Assembly (NCBI RefSeq): GCF_003573695.1
Contig: NC_039358.1
Span: forward strand, 95,554,881 to 95,618,880
Direction: 5' to 3'
DNA: 64,000 nt
DNA from: Papaver somniferum
Lineage: Eukaryota; Streptophyta; Magnoliopsida; Ranunculales; Papaveraceae
Positions 46,186 through 57,539 of the stretch are shown here, in pieces. A program made the translations under genes and the position numbers. The notes under the pieces were generated by a model, which was not told the DNA's origin, searched no databases, and worked only from the letters and a program-made list of their open reading frames with translations. Numbering within the stretch: position 1 is the stretch's first letter; every line of letters begins with the position of its first letter.

Positions 46186-46433
46186 GAGCCCAAAATCCAA
46201 CTCAAAGGACATGGAATTATAGGTTTGCTAACCTTTCAAGAATTATTGTAATCATCATATCAATAAATTCTCTCCCTATGGGATTCCATTCGTGGACGTA
46301 GGCATCAATCGCCAAACCACGTTAAATTTGTTGTCTCCTTTTACTTTTCTTTAAATTGTTTTCCAACCCTAATTTTACATCATCAACATCAATCATCGTG
46401 TTTTGTGCCTAGAATTCATTTTGGGTACAAATA

Positions 46434-46967
46434 GTCGGCATCCTGGTATTGTTTATTTTGTCACATTAACTTGCACCGGCCCAACATTGATAACCACTGG
46501 ATTCGGAGGAAACACAAGAAATCAATTGATTACTACTTGTAGTAAAAAAGGTTAGTTCAACTATAAATGTCAAACATATATAAACTCCAAGGTGATTAAA
46601 GAAAAGTCAAACCCAATGACTAATTATTGATACAATAATCCTAATTCCCTAATGTAGTGGCATAAAAATACACACTACATCCAACGAAGTATAAGATTAT
46701 TTAACACAAAGTGAAGATACACAAGCAAATGTAGACACAAGGATATACGTGGTTCGGTATGATTACCTACGTCCACGGGGTGAAAGGATGAATGTTCTTA
46801 TTTCTCTTCTTTGGTTACAAGTTGTTCTCTCCTTATCAAATGGTGAAGCTCTCATAACTCAAGTATGATGCCTTGTTTTTTTCTCTCTCTCTAAACCTGC
46901 CTCTCTCTCTCGACCTTCCCTTATATTTATAGGCCAAGGTCGACATGCAACAGAATTACAATGTTGG
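46434..46967 (-). repeat. LTR-like sequence on the minus strand, interrupted by Tat element 2
   Basis: From about 46640 the minus strand has a TATA box (TATAAATATAAGGG near 46930), a CT/GA-rich leader (46890-46912), and the plant LTR motif CGTGGACGTAGGTAATC...CGAACCACGT near 46750-46785. This reads like the 3' half of an LTR in reverse. It continues beyond element 2 at 61119. The part 46434-46640 shows nothing I can name. Confidence 0.45.
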
Positions 46968-48699
46968 TGTAGATGGGGAAAAACGATTTGTTGGTTTTTA
47001 CGGAATTGGGGAGACGACCGTACGGAGAAGACTCCTCGAACCGAGCAAAATGTTAAACCTCACATAGATGCACCGCTGCAAAGGGGGTTCTTTAGATTCG
47101 AGAGATCAATCTGTATTACTCTGGCCTAAATCAAGACAATGACCGTTACAGAGTAAATTCGGTCACAAGAGAGGATGGGTTGATCTGTAGGAGGGAAGCT
47201 GGGAAATATGTGGAATCAACGGTAATTAAAGATTGTGGGTGTGTGAATTCTGAATATGATAAGCTATGAATGATTGAAATTGCTCAATTGAGAGTAGTTG
47301 CTCAATTGATGAGTTGATGATCTCGTGTTGTCGATGAGATGTGAGATTGATGATACTGTTGATGCTGATGATTCAATCATGATTCAGAGACTTATTTATA
47401 TTGATGGAATTTTAGACACCATGACCCCATGAAGTGTGACAGTTGATGGAATCAAGGAGTGGGGAAGTGGAGATCGTGTTTGAAACCAGTTCCTCGACGT
47501 GCGGAGACTTGGTCGATTTTCCACCCACTACCTCGTGAATTCCTTCAACTGATTGCACGACTTGCTCACATTTCATCGTGTGTTTGAACACACGTGCCGT
47601 AGACCGCCAGACCAAAACCCTAAGTGATATCCCCCCAAAGTGACACGATTAACATCTCGTGGTATGTTAGTTAATTGATGACTTCGTGGTTTGATGGGAC
47701 GATGAGTCCATGTAGTTGCTGAGTTGAACATGATGTTCTGAAACTCACGAGTTGAACATGTCATGAGACAGAGGTATATTTCTTACGATGAAGTGAGCAA
47801 GTATTTCTCATTCGATGGATCGTTGAATATTGATTGTTGAACCAATATTCCTTGGTTCGAGCAAATATTTATCATCTGAGCAAGTGTTGCTCATGTGATG
47901 AATTGTTGAAAATTTGATCGTCTAAGCATGTGTTGCTCGTCTGATGGATTATTGGCAGCGTACCAAAAATATTAATTAGAATACTGGTCATTGAACCGAG
48001 CATAATTAATAAAATTAATGACCATGAGGTCGTCATAAAATTATTAAGGTTAGAATCTGGAATGATGATCCTTGGATTCAGAAACCCTAATTTGCTCAAT
48101 TGATGATCAATTCATGGTTCGTCAGAATTTCAACCATGGGACGAAGGAGGGAGCGATTACATGGGACCGTGGATCAACCATGTAGTGTCCATATGCTATC
48201 GTGAGAAAATACGAAGAACTCCTTATAGAGTTGACGATTTGTTGGTGAAAGAATGATTAAATGCTGGTTTAATCATTTATTCGAAAATGCTCGTCTGAGC
48301 CTTAGGTGAGAAAACCTAATTAATTATGACGAGGAGAGGGACCGACCATGGAGTCATGAAACCGGCCCTGGGTTGTCACGTTTTCTCCTGACGATCACTT
48401 CATGAAAATCCAAAGTGTTTGGAAGAGTTTTGGACCTAATACTAGCAATTGTGCAAATTAGGTCAAAACTGTGAAAATTGATGGGACCGGCTTCCGTGAG
48501 CCAAAGAGCCAATCTTGGTCGGTCAAGATAGCGTGCTCGTGTCCCCAAGGCGTCCGCGTCTCAGTCCTGAGAATTTTGATATTTTCTGGCGTGCAATTGA
48601 GCATCCATTCGAGAAAATATGCCAAAATTAAGATTTCGATGAAACTGAGGAAAACACCATGAGATGATGAAAAATAATTATAAAATAAGGAATGAGGAG

Positions 48700-49545
48700 G
48701 CGTGGGACCGCCATGGTCAAGTCATGGTCGGACGGTCGTGACCACGGTCCCGTGGTGCCTTTTCCTTAATTTTATAATATTTTGATGATTTTATGAAAAA
48801 ATTCATGAATTTTGAGAAATTTGATGAATTTAGGGAGTTTCCATGAATTGAAGGAGTTTTAATGAGTTCAAGGAAGCAAAAAATATTAAAATAATAAAAA
48901 CAAGGGCATCTGGGACCGTGGAAGGCATGGTCGGCCGGTTTGGGCCGGTCCCACGAGTTTCCCTAATTTTTGTGTATTTTTCATGTATTTTTGATGAATT
49001 GAGGGAATTTTTCCTAATTTGAGAGAAATACCATGAAATCAAGGAATTTGATGAATTAAAGGAAAACTAATAATAAAATAATAAAACAAAGGGGCGTGTG
49101 GGACCGGCTAGGGCATGGCCGGCCGGCCAAGGCCCGGTCCCACAAGTTTTCATAATTTATTTTATTTTATTATTATTTGATGATTTGTGCAAAAATACCA
49201 TGAAATCAAGGAGTTTTTCATGAAATTAGAGAAATAATAATAATAATAATAAAATAATAAGGAACCGTGGGGTGTGGGGCCGGTTGGGACCAAGGCATGG
49301 CCGGTTGGCCAATGGTCACGCCCCACACTCCTTTCCTTAATTTTATATTATTTATTATGGAATTATGGAAGTACCATGAAATCGAGGAGTTTCCTCGAGA
49401 CGAAGGAGATTTGATAAAATGAGAGAATTTTCATCAAATCATGGAAAATAATAAAAATGCATTAAAAATATAAAACTGGCGTGGGATTGACCACGACACG
49501 GTCGGTCGGTCGTGTGTCCGTGCTCCTAGTACCCTGGTAAGTATT
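48700..49545. repeat. Five spaced GC-rich palindromic blocks in the Tat LTR
   Basis: Each block of 45-70 bases has the form (C)GTGGGACCGG...CATGGCCGGCCGG...CCGGTCCCAC, at about 48700, 48910, 49095, 49265 and 49485. They are set in AT-rich DNA with repeated ATGAAATCAAGGAATTT-like text. The same blocks recur in the right LTR at 59185-60060 and singly in the LTRs at 19990 and 34678. Confidence 0.8.
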
Positions 49546-49739
49546 TTTAATAATTTATTATTTTCTTCTCTATTTTGCATAGGTTCATCGTTTCGTTATA
49601 TTTTTGAAATACTCGTTCGTGCGGTGACTGTTAGTGTATCGTCGTTGAATACACCTTCACCATTTGAATCGGGGCTTACTTAGAGGTAGCTCAGACGCCC
49701 GGTTGTTGATTATTTATTACTAATTGTGGATTTTAGTGG

Positions 49740-50125
49740 AGAATAATTCACAAAACTGAGTAATAAGATGATTAGTATTAATTCATAGGATCAGCTGAGG
49801 ATTCGACTACGAATTCAGAATAATAAAGTGAGCATTACCATTTCATGGGATCGTAGATTCGACCATAGAATTGGATAATTAAGATTTGTCTATTACCATT
49901 TATGAGACCAGTTGTGGATTCGATCATGAAATCGGAGTAATGAGATAATATAGTTATTGTTATTCTATGAGATCAAGCCGTGGATTCGATCATAGAATCA
50001 GAACAATTGTTTATTTCCATTCCGTGGGACCAGTCGTGGATTCGACCATGGAATAAGAGCAATTGTTATTGCCATTCCATGGGACCAGTCGTGGATTCGA
50101 CCATGGAATAGGAGCAATTGTAATT
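49740..50125. repeat. Tandem repeats of about 57 bp in the Tat LTR
   Basis: Units of the form CCATTCCATGGGACCAGTCG, TGGATTCGACCATGGAAT, AGGAGCAATTGTTATTG. Two clear copies (50015-50125) are preceded by four diverged ones. The right LTR has three clear copies (60540-60710). Each unit is palindromic around the ATTCCATGG/CCATGGAAT arms. Confidence 0.75.
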
Positions 50126-50531
50126 AGGAATAATTAACTTTGTGGCTCTATACTAGCAGAGCAAGCTGTCTAGGAGCATTAATTATCCCGATATGAGCTT
50201 GTCGGTAAGTCATATCCTTTATATAGTCAGGGTAAACTCGTTGTTTGTTCCTGAAGACGTTATCGCTCTATACTAGCAGAGCAAGCTGTCTAGGAGCCGT
50301 CCATCTCGTGATACTATATAGAAATAATCACTGAAAGTGTTCAGTGTTCATGAGATATGGCGTTGTCAAGTCGTGAGACTACATATCTACATGTACTCTG
50401 AAAGAAAGTACTCTCCGTTCAGAATTCGATGAGAGACACGTGTCTCAATACTCACGTTTGATTGCTGGATCAGATCTTCGTATAATTATGAGTTCACGAT
50501 TTTAGCGCTTGTCGAAAATCCACCATCTACA

Positions 50532-50546
50532 TTAAGTCCCCTGCTT
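50532..50546 (-). other. Polypurine tract of Tat element 2
   Basis: Minus strand AGCAGGGGACTTAA next to TGTAGATGG. The same core as in element 1. Confidence 0.75.
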
Positions 50547-51588
50547 ACTGAGGAAAGCTGTGTTCCTCAGTCAGCATTAAATGGTGATTTTCCGGCCATA
50601 AATAACAATACCAGTAATTGAACTTAGTCGTAAGTTGAGACTTTACCGGATTTAGAGAGCATGAGCAAACCACGACTTGATGAAGGCTTTAATGTCATGA
50701 TTGGAGTGTCGTTTGATGAGCATAAATTGGTGTTGAAGCGCTGGTTTGGACGACGAGTCAGTGGTTGGTCAGGATTCGCGGGACGGGCCCATGAAAACAA
50801 ATCCTTGTTTTATGAATAGATGCTCGTTCGTTTGTTAGTTTAAGGAACAAACAAAATAGACCTGAGTCTAATGATATAAAATTCGTCTATGAGCTTTCAC
50901 GAAAACCGGAATTTTATATTTTAAATATGTGAGATTTCACAAAGTGGAATAAATTCTCGTTTCAAAGGTGGATGCTCGTACGAGAGAAAAGTTTTTTTTT
51001 TTGATAGACGTGCGTCTGTTAGTAATAAATTTTTTTTTATGAGCCTTCATGAAAATTTTTATCTTCGAGCTTTCGGAAATCTTTGAAAATATACTCTCGC
51101 TTCAAAGACAGATGCTCGTGCGAGGGAGCAAAAATATATCGATATATTTTTCAAATTTACGTGAGTTTCACGTTAAAATATATTTTGTAAAATCAATGTT
51201 TTGATTTTGAACAATTTTTGAAAGTAGACAACCATACATGGTGAACGAATGTCTATATGTGAGTTTTCACAATCGTAGAATGGACGTCTGTCCAGATTTT
51301 GAGAAACCAGTGAATGTTCACATTGTAAAATTTACGTGGGTTGTTCACGGTTTTGTGAAAATCATGTCAGAAGTTTGCTCGTCTTAGCAGGTTTGGAGGA
51401 ACGAGCAAGATTTGAAGTATTAACTCATGTACTGTTAGTGGAATCGTAAACATGTAAGAGTTGAAAGTTACCATTTTTGCAGACGCTGATGTGAGCATCT
51501 TTATTCCATGATTCGTTGTTTTGCTGAATCCTGCGCTTTGTATAAATGATGTTGAATGTTATGCATCTGTCACAGCCACTTTGCAAGA
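50547..51588 (+). promoter_or_regulatory. Upstream region of the antisense gene in Tat element 2
   Basis: No gene. About 1 kb of AT-rich sequence with repeated GATGCTCGT(A/G)CGAG and GAGCTTTC/GAGCCTTC words (50880-51140). A TATA box, TATAAATG, lies at 51541-51548, 48 bases before the ATG of the antisense gene, and fits a dedicated plus-strand promoter inside the minus-strand element. Confidence 0.5.
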
Positions 51589-53610
51589 ATGACTGACTCC
51601 CATGATGACACTTTCAAATACGATGTTTCCAGGGATGACACCTCCGCGGGTGTAACTTCAAGAAATGATACTTCTGGGACCTGTGAGTGATGGTGAGAGA
51701 TCCTTCATACTGAGTTGTACTCCTGGTTATTTCATCAACTATACCACAAGATGATCATGTAGTGAGGTTTCAGATCAATGTAGACTCCTCGGAAATGGAA
51801 GAAAGTTTTCGGGGTGGAGCACCCAGAAGTAAGGACTACAGGATGTTAGCAAATGACGTGCAGTCCCCAGCCGTTTCTTTGGTGAGTTGTTAGCACTCCT
51901 TGTGTCATGACTTTTTCCTGCCGGTGCAATTAGGATCACGAGACCAAGGTTTTTTTATTTCTTTTCAGACCTTTTCTCCATCAATTGACGGTCTTCAACT
52001 TGTTCCCAGGCGAACAATTCAGGAATCCAGTATTGATGAAGAAGTCGATGTAAATATCTCTTTCGTGCAGGTGATCGCGGCATCTCCTTGAATGAAATAA
52101 TAATAATTTTTGTTGATGAATCCAGGAAGAAATCATTGTAGATAATAATCATGTTGATGAAGCTCACTCTTCTTTGGGAGATGGGAATATGGAGAATTCC
52201 CGAAATCCCGAACCGAATGGAGATAGCGGTGTTGTCAACGGAGATTCTGGCATCGTCGAGCCTTCAAATGATTTAGAGACTCTCTTAGTAAGTATATCTC
52301 CTGTAATTTCTTCAAAGAAGTATGATATCGCTGATTCGTGAATGAATGAATGAAAATCCATGTGAATTTATGGATAACTTTGCCGAAATACGTCACCGAA
52401 AATTTCAGACTTCAGATTTTACTAGAAACGTTGTAGAATCTTCGTCCGAAGTCGGGTTTTCGCGTTTGCATATGTATCTTCAAGCCCAGGAAATTTCCAA
52501 GCTTTATGAAAGAAGATTTTGAAGTTTGAGCATGTTTAGGGCCTGAAAAAGGCGAAATAGTGAACTTCCAGGAGACCTTCAGAACTTTTTCAGATGGCAT
52601 GTTGCTCCATGTTTTAGCCACATTCTTTGCTCGTTCATCGGATTGTCATGAAATTTTGAGAAGTTGTAGAGGACATCCATACGAAGAAATGGTATATAAC
52701 CCATTCAGATTCCTGATTGCTCCCAGTTCTTCTTTTAGTACAGGCAGAGTACAGTTTCTTCAGACGAGGTTACCGTAAAACGTATTTTCATGACTTTCAT
52801 GCTATTTGCTCGTGCCTTGAGTGTATAATGATTAATCTTGATAATTGGATTGTGATTGTATGATGTATTTTATGATCTCATTTGGTTTCAAGCTTAAATG
52901 ACTCTAATCCTCATGTAATCTTCGTATTAGGTGCCAAATACGAAGTTGAGGATATTGAAACCAATGAGGATAACTCAAACTGCCCTGGAGTTATTGATGA
53001 AGAGACAACCATCTCTGCACTTCAAGGCCATGAGAAGGTTGTCATTGAAGTCTTGGAAACTCAGATTGTTGCTGCTTCAGTGATAGAAGAAACCGAAACA
53101 CCAGTAGAGAATACTGAAGAAACTGTTGCCCTGGAGGCTGCTCCAGTAATTGAGAACCGTATAGTGGTGCATGAATATCCAAGTGCATGAGTTGCTTTTG
53201 ATCCTCCGTTCGATGCTTCACTCCCGTATCATGAACTAGTTGGCGGATTCAGCGTTCCCATTGGATATGCAGGCTTGTACGAGAAACCGTGGAAGATGTA
53301 TGGGCACATCGTCGTTACCAAGGATCCGGAGCATAGTTATTTCTTGACGAGGCAAGTAGAAGCCATATTGCGTGTTATAAATGATATCCGCATCACAACT
53401 GGAAATACTGTCACCCGGGATGTACTCTTTGATTGGGAGTACAACTTGAAGAAAGCTGAAGCACTTGGCTTCAATCTGAAGTGGCTTCGTCAAAAGATTG
53501 ATGTTATAAGGAAAGCGGTGGAAGGTGACACTTCTTTCACCACCAGTGATGCCGTGTTGAAGAAGATGGATGAAGAAAAGCAGAAATCTTATTTTGCTGA
53601 CTTTATTTAG
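51589..53610 (+). pseudogene. Antisense gene of Tat element 2, multi-exon, one premature stop
   Basis: Exons proposed from canonical signals: 51589-51682 (ATG in GCAAGAATGACT, donor GTGAGT), 51774-51881, 51969-52070, 52126-52287 (donor GTAAGT) and a last exon 52931-53610 (acceptor TCGTATTAG). Exons 2 to 4 are each a whole number of codons and open; the joins of exon 1 and of the last exon do not fit in phase, so an indel or an unseen exon in 52288-52930 is likely. The N-terminal half is acidic and low in complexity (VDSSEMEESFRGG, ESSIDEEVDV, EDIETNEDNS). The C-terminal domain has KPWKMYGHIVVTKDPEH, RDVLFDWEYNLKKAEALGF and NLKWLRQKIDVIRKAV. An in-frame TGA at 53188 splits HEYPSA from VAFDPPFDAS. 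The protein matches the antisense product of element 1. No function is known to me. Confidence 0.72.
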
Positions 53611-55600
53611 TTTTCTTTCCATGATATCTTGAACCTTGGACTTATGAGAGATGTGAGGTTTTATTCTGGTCTTGATTTCTTGATCGGTTTTGGATTGTGA
53701 AATCGATCGTCTTGACAAGTGGACCGTCAGTCCCCAGTATTTTGTTAAGTCTCTCCCTTTCGTTTTCCCTTCTTCTGGTGAGACCTAGATAGAGGAACCA
53801 GGTAGAAAAATTGATGTAAAGACCTAGGTGGTCGAAGTTGGAGGTACCTTGATGAAGGATTTAGCGGAAGGACCTGGTGGACACCGATCGACTGTGGAAG
53901 TTATGAATCCAGTCTAAAAATTGTTGTTTGCATGTTGTACGCTCAGGAAGCTGTAGGAACCTCATACGACGTCGGAATCTGACGATTGACCCCAACTTTC
54001 GAAGCTAAGAGACGGAGGAATCATATGCAACCAGAATGCTTAAGTTTGGAGATGTCTAGGTCAATCAATAAAGTATGCACTTTCATAACTTGTAATCCCG
54101 TGCAAATTTTCAGATTTCATAGACCTGACAGTAAATGCCGTATCTTTCAGCTCGTATGTTCGATTGATGCGCCCTTTTGGTATGTTGTAGAAGAGACATA
54201 GAAGAACATCTTTCGTTGAGGAAGCATTGTCCCATTCCTCACCCATTAGTACGTTTTTGCAAACCCATGGCCTGGAGTGTGTTGTATCTCATTTATAGAG
54301 GTGATGAGAACATCTTGTAGAAGACTTTGGATTATGCCCACCAGTCGTGCCAGATTTGGGAAGACTTTCATGTGAGCATGTTATCAGGTCCGCACATCTT
54401 GATATGAATCATTGGTCTTAGAGAAGTCTGCTTCATGTGTAACACTTCAGAGAATGATTAGTTGATGAAGCCCTGAGGATGTTGCTCATGAGACCGTTGA
54501 TGGTGCTGAAACCATGAATGATTACGCTCCAGATATCCTTGTCGATGCTAAGATCATGGATGGTATTCCTCTAGAGATTATTTTTGATGTTGATACCATG
54601 GTTGAAGTTGCTCTAAAGACCGAAAAGGCTAGAACTATGATTATAGATATAATTTTTGTTCCTTCATCCAGTGAGCCTTTTACGTTCACGAACTAGTTAG
54701 TGAGTTGAGAATCCGGTATACTGGGAGTTCAACCTGAGTGCTCTTGAAAGCATGACTGTATCGTGAAGCGGCTTTGTAAGTGAATCCACGTTGTTGTGGA
54801 AGATAGCAGCAGAAATCTCCGTTCTAGATCGGTGAAGGGAACAAGTTCCTTAGTCATGTAGGGTTTTGTGATGTAGAGAAGTCCCGTCGATGAAGTTTCA
54901 CGGAATCACCTCAGGTTGCCCAGTGTATGTTGAAGGAGTTGGTAACATTCATGTGTGAATGATGTTGCATCTGCTTCAGAAGTCTTATAATGAGATAATT
55001 AAGACTTATCGAATGTAGTGTCGTGCTGGTGTTGAATCAGATATTTGTGTTGAATCCAGAGGCTCCATTATCGGAGGTGTACTCTTTGATTGGAAGTACA
55101 ATTTTGAAGGGTTCTTAGATGATTGAGCGTTGAAGCGTCATACCCTTGAGCATGTCTTAGGTTTGATCGTCTGGGCCCCGACTTTCTTCTGTTGATTCAG
55201 CATTCCTTTCGTTGCAGCAGTGGGATTCAACACTTGTGCAGAAGTCAGAGCTTTCTAATTTTGTGCCACACATGGACGCTCCTGCAAGGCTATGTAGAAA
55301 CTCCCAAAGTGTTCTTTTCCATGTTTGGACATCATCTCAGTAATGAATGTCTCAGTGATCGATTCAGAGAAATGTCAGATTCAACTACTTGGTAAAATAC
55401 TAATGCGGTGAAGTTACCATTCATAACATCTTGCAGAGTTGCTAGCAGAATTAAGTCCCCATGCTACATAGCATGTGAGGAAATAAATGACGTAGACACG
55501 GGAGGAATGAGACTTGCCTGAGTGTGGAACCTCTTGATGAATGTCTATGCATCTTTTGCAGGTTCTTGCTTCAATCTCGTCAAAGTTTGAAATTCCTCCA
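53611..55600. other. Two kilobases of Tat element 2 without a recognised gene
   Basis: The region corresponding to RT, RNase H and integrase holds no pol motif on either strand. A plus-strand piece near 55075-55115 reads GVLFDWKYNFEG and repeats VLFDWEYNLK of the antisense gene at 53420. A piece at 54514-54696 is open for 60 codons (DYAPDILVDAKIMDGIPLE). These may be decayed copies of the antisense gene or other captured sequence. Confidence 0.4.
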
Positions 55601-56290
55601 AGTGCTCTGATGATGGAATGTCCGTCAAATCTTCTGGATCAGAACTTTCTTTGTTGGAGAGATATGTAACCAAAGGTTCTTTGTAAGTACCCATCTTTTC
55701 AGCGTGGATCCACGCTCTTCTGAAGGACGTGTCATATCCTGGATCTTCCTGATTATGTGAAACTTGGTTTCTATCCAGGTTGAACTTATGTTCACTTTGA
55801 GAATGATGTATCCATAAGTATTTCCGAGCTCTCCTTCAAGGTCTCTGATTGATATGGAGCATGAGTATCTTTTTGTCGAGTGATGCATGTGGATCCGATG
55901 GTTTTCATTGGAATGTTGTTGATGGCAGTGTCAGCATCGATCAACGTTCTTCCCACTTCATTTCTTCTGAGATTGACTGTGGTAAGCAGTCCCCAGTCGT
56001 ACACCTCTTGGTCCTTGGATGGAGGCTCAAGAATTATTTTCGGAATGGACTTCTTGACATGATGTGTTCAGTGCTGTGAACATGTCTCTCCTTCTTTCCT
56101 TCGACAGATAGAGCAATTCACGTTCAACCAGGATCGAACTGCCTCTTTGATAGGTTGTTCAGAGAGACTGTAAAGCTTCTGATTGGGAGAGGACTCTTGT
56201 GTACTCCTTCAGTCTCTCGTTGAAGCTATTGTGGATCAACCTTCTCTTTGAAAATTTGCTTCAAAATATTGCAGTTACTTGTTGGATGAT
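55600..56290 (-). pseudogene. Aspartic protease remnant of Tat element 2
   Basis: The minus-strand frame 55792-56004 reads VYDWGLLTTVNLRRNEVGRT, LIDADTAINNIPMKTIGSTC; the catalytic DTG is changed to DAD. A one-base shift leads into 55625-55888 with IRDLEGELGNTYGYIILKVN and ETKFHII. The usual LLGRPWLH end is not found. It lies directly downstream of gag. Confidence 0.7.
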
Positions 56291-56299
56291 TTGATGGAT

Positions 56300-57484
56300 C
56301 TATGAAGGTGACAGTACCTTGGTTTCTTCATTTTTCTTCAGTTGGCTCTCTATGATGAGCAGCGATTTGATTGCACCATCTTGAACCCAGACTTCTAGTA
56401 ACTCGATCACTGCTTCATGATAAGTTTGAGTATGTCCGATCATCTCCCCGTTCGTTAACGCCGGATCGAGGTCTGTGTAAGATTGGTTATCCTTTCTTGA
56501 TGCTTTTGTAGGATGAGGTGTTGGACGTCTCATGTTTGAGCAGGAGCTTTCCTTTTGCTTGAGCAATAACGTTCATAGAAGGTTGTACATTGTATTGTTT
56601 GTTAATCATGCGTCGGCTGATCCGAGGTTCCTCGACCTTGTAGACTTTGCTCAGCAAATCAGGTGTAGTAGTCGTTGATCGTTTGGCTGCTTCATGAGGT
56701 TCTGAGAGAATCTAAAGTCGCATAGAAAGGCTCCGTAGATTGGGATCATTTCGTTTTGTTCATGCTCTCTTAGTGCCTCCAGGGATCGAGAGACGTGTTC
56801 TCGAGAGCTCCATGTTCCGTTATATAGTGCGAACATTGGGAAAGTGCATCCCTTCGGGAAAAAAATTATTTGCGTAGCAACAGGGTATGAAGGTTGATAA
56901 CGATGAACAAATGATGCTTTGTATTTTCCTCGATCCTCCATGAAGCGTTCCAGGTCCTCACAAGCGATGAATCCTGCAAGTTCCTTTGCTGGAGAGTCAT
57001 ATGCAGCTTTTCGGAATTCTTCATCTTGTACAAAATGGATTGGAGAGATTTCAGGATCAGCAGTTGAAGATGTTTCTTTAGCTTCTCCTTTTTCGCGCTG
57101 AGGCTGAGTTCGTTCAGACGCAAACTTGTCTGTGAGAGTTTTGAGATAAGCATACAACTCTTTTTGTGTTGCAGCCATGTCAGTCTGAACCTTCATGAAA
57201 TCAAGCTGATTTCCTCTGGTTTCTTCAAGGGACCAACCGAAGAGTGGTTGTTGATGGAGCTAGTGTCGTCACTTGCAGGGGCGATCTCTGGAGCACCAGT
57301 GCTTGGAAGAGTGATAGTAACATGTGACGTGATATTGCTGGCCGTAGGAGTGGTGTTAGCGCTACCACTAGAGCCTGCAACGTTAATAGGAGTAGTACTT
57401 GCTGGGAGTACCACTAGGACTTGCAATGTTAGAGTTGGGTGTTGAACCCGGATTGGTAACTGAACCATACCTAAGACCGACCAT
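56300..57484 (-). pseudogene. Gag of Tat element 2, frameshifted
   Basis: Starts MVGLR at 57484, the same as element 1, with a Ser/Thr/Pro-rich N-terminus. A frameshift near 57370 precedes the main part 56651-57196: a helical stretch (DMAATQKELYAYLKTLTDKF), a linker (PISPIHF-like), then PVATQIIFFPKGCTFPMFAL and SSREHVSRSLEALREHEQNE, which is the start of the capsid-like gag domain. After a stop the C-terminal part follows at 56300-56566 (TQTYHEAVIELLEVWVQDG). The usual WYLNL end of the capsid domain is not seen, so some of it is deleted. Gag would form the particle for reverse transcription. Confidence 0.78.
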
Positions 57485-57520
57485 CCTGCCGAATTGAGAT
57501 TGCAACCGAGAGAATGATCT

Positions 57521-57538
57521 CCCACTGTGGTCGCCAAT
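57521..57538 (-). other. Primer binding site of Tat element 2
   Basis: Minus strand ATTGGCGACCACAGTGGG, one base from the 5' LTR; it differs from that of element 1 at two positions. Confidence 0.75.
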
Positions 57539-57539
57539 C

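Larger units (their letters stand above)
45496..46433 (+). mobile_element. Solo LTR with perfect target duplication
   Basis: Begins TGTTTGTACCC and ends GGGTACAAATA, an 11-bp inverted terminus with one mismatch (the last CA has become TA). GTCGG stands on both sides (45491-45495 and 46434-46438). It has a TATA box (TATAAATA, 46178-46185), an AATAAATTC polyadenylation-like signal near 46262, and the motif GTGGACGTAGGCATC...CCAAACCACG common near the R/U5 part of plant LTRs. No internal domain is present. The U3 part is an array of hairpins. Confidence 0.85.
46968..50531 (-). repeat. 3' LTR of Tat element 2
   Basis: 3564 bp. No gene. It contains five GC-rich palindromic blocks around GGGACCG...CGGTCCC (48700-49540), units built on CCATGGAAT (49780-50125), and two copies of GCTCTATACTAGCAGAGC (50142 and 50263). 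Compared with the right LTR it has extra bases near 47180, 48190-48235 and 48304-48325. Confidence 0.9.

Noticed and set aside
53236..53718. 160-codon minus-strand ORF
   Set aside because: It is the shadow of the antisense gene on the plus strand, which has the homologous partner in element 1.
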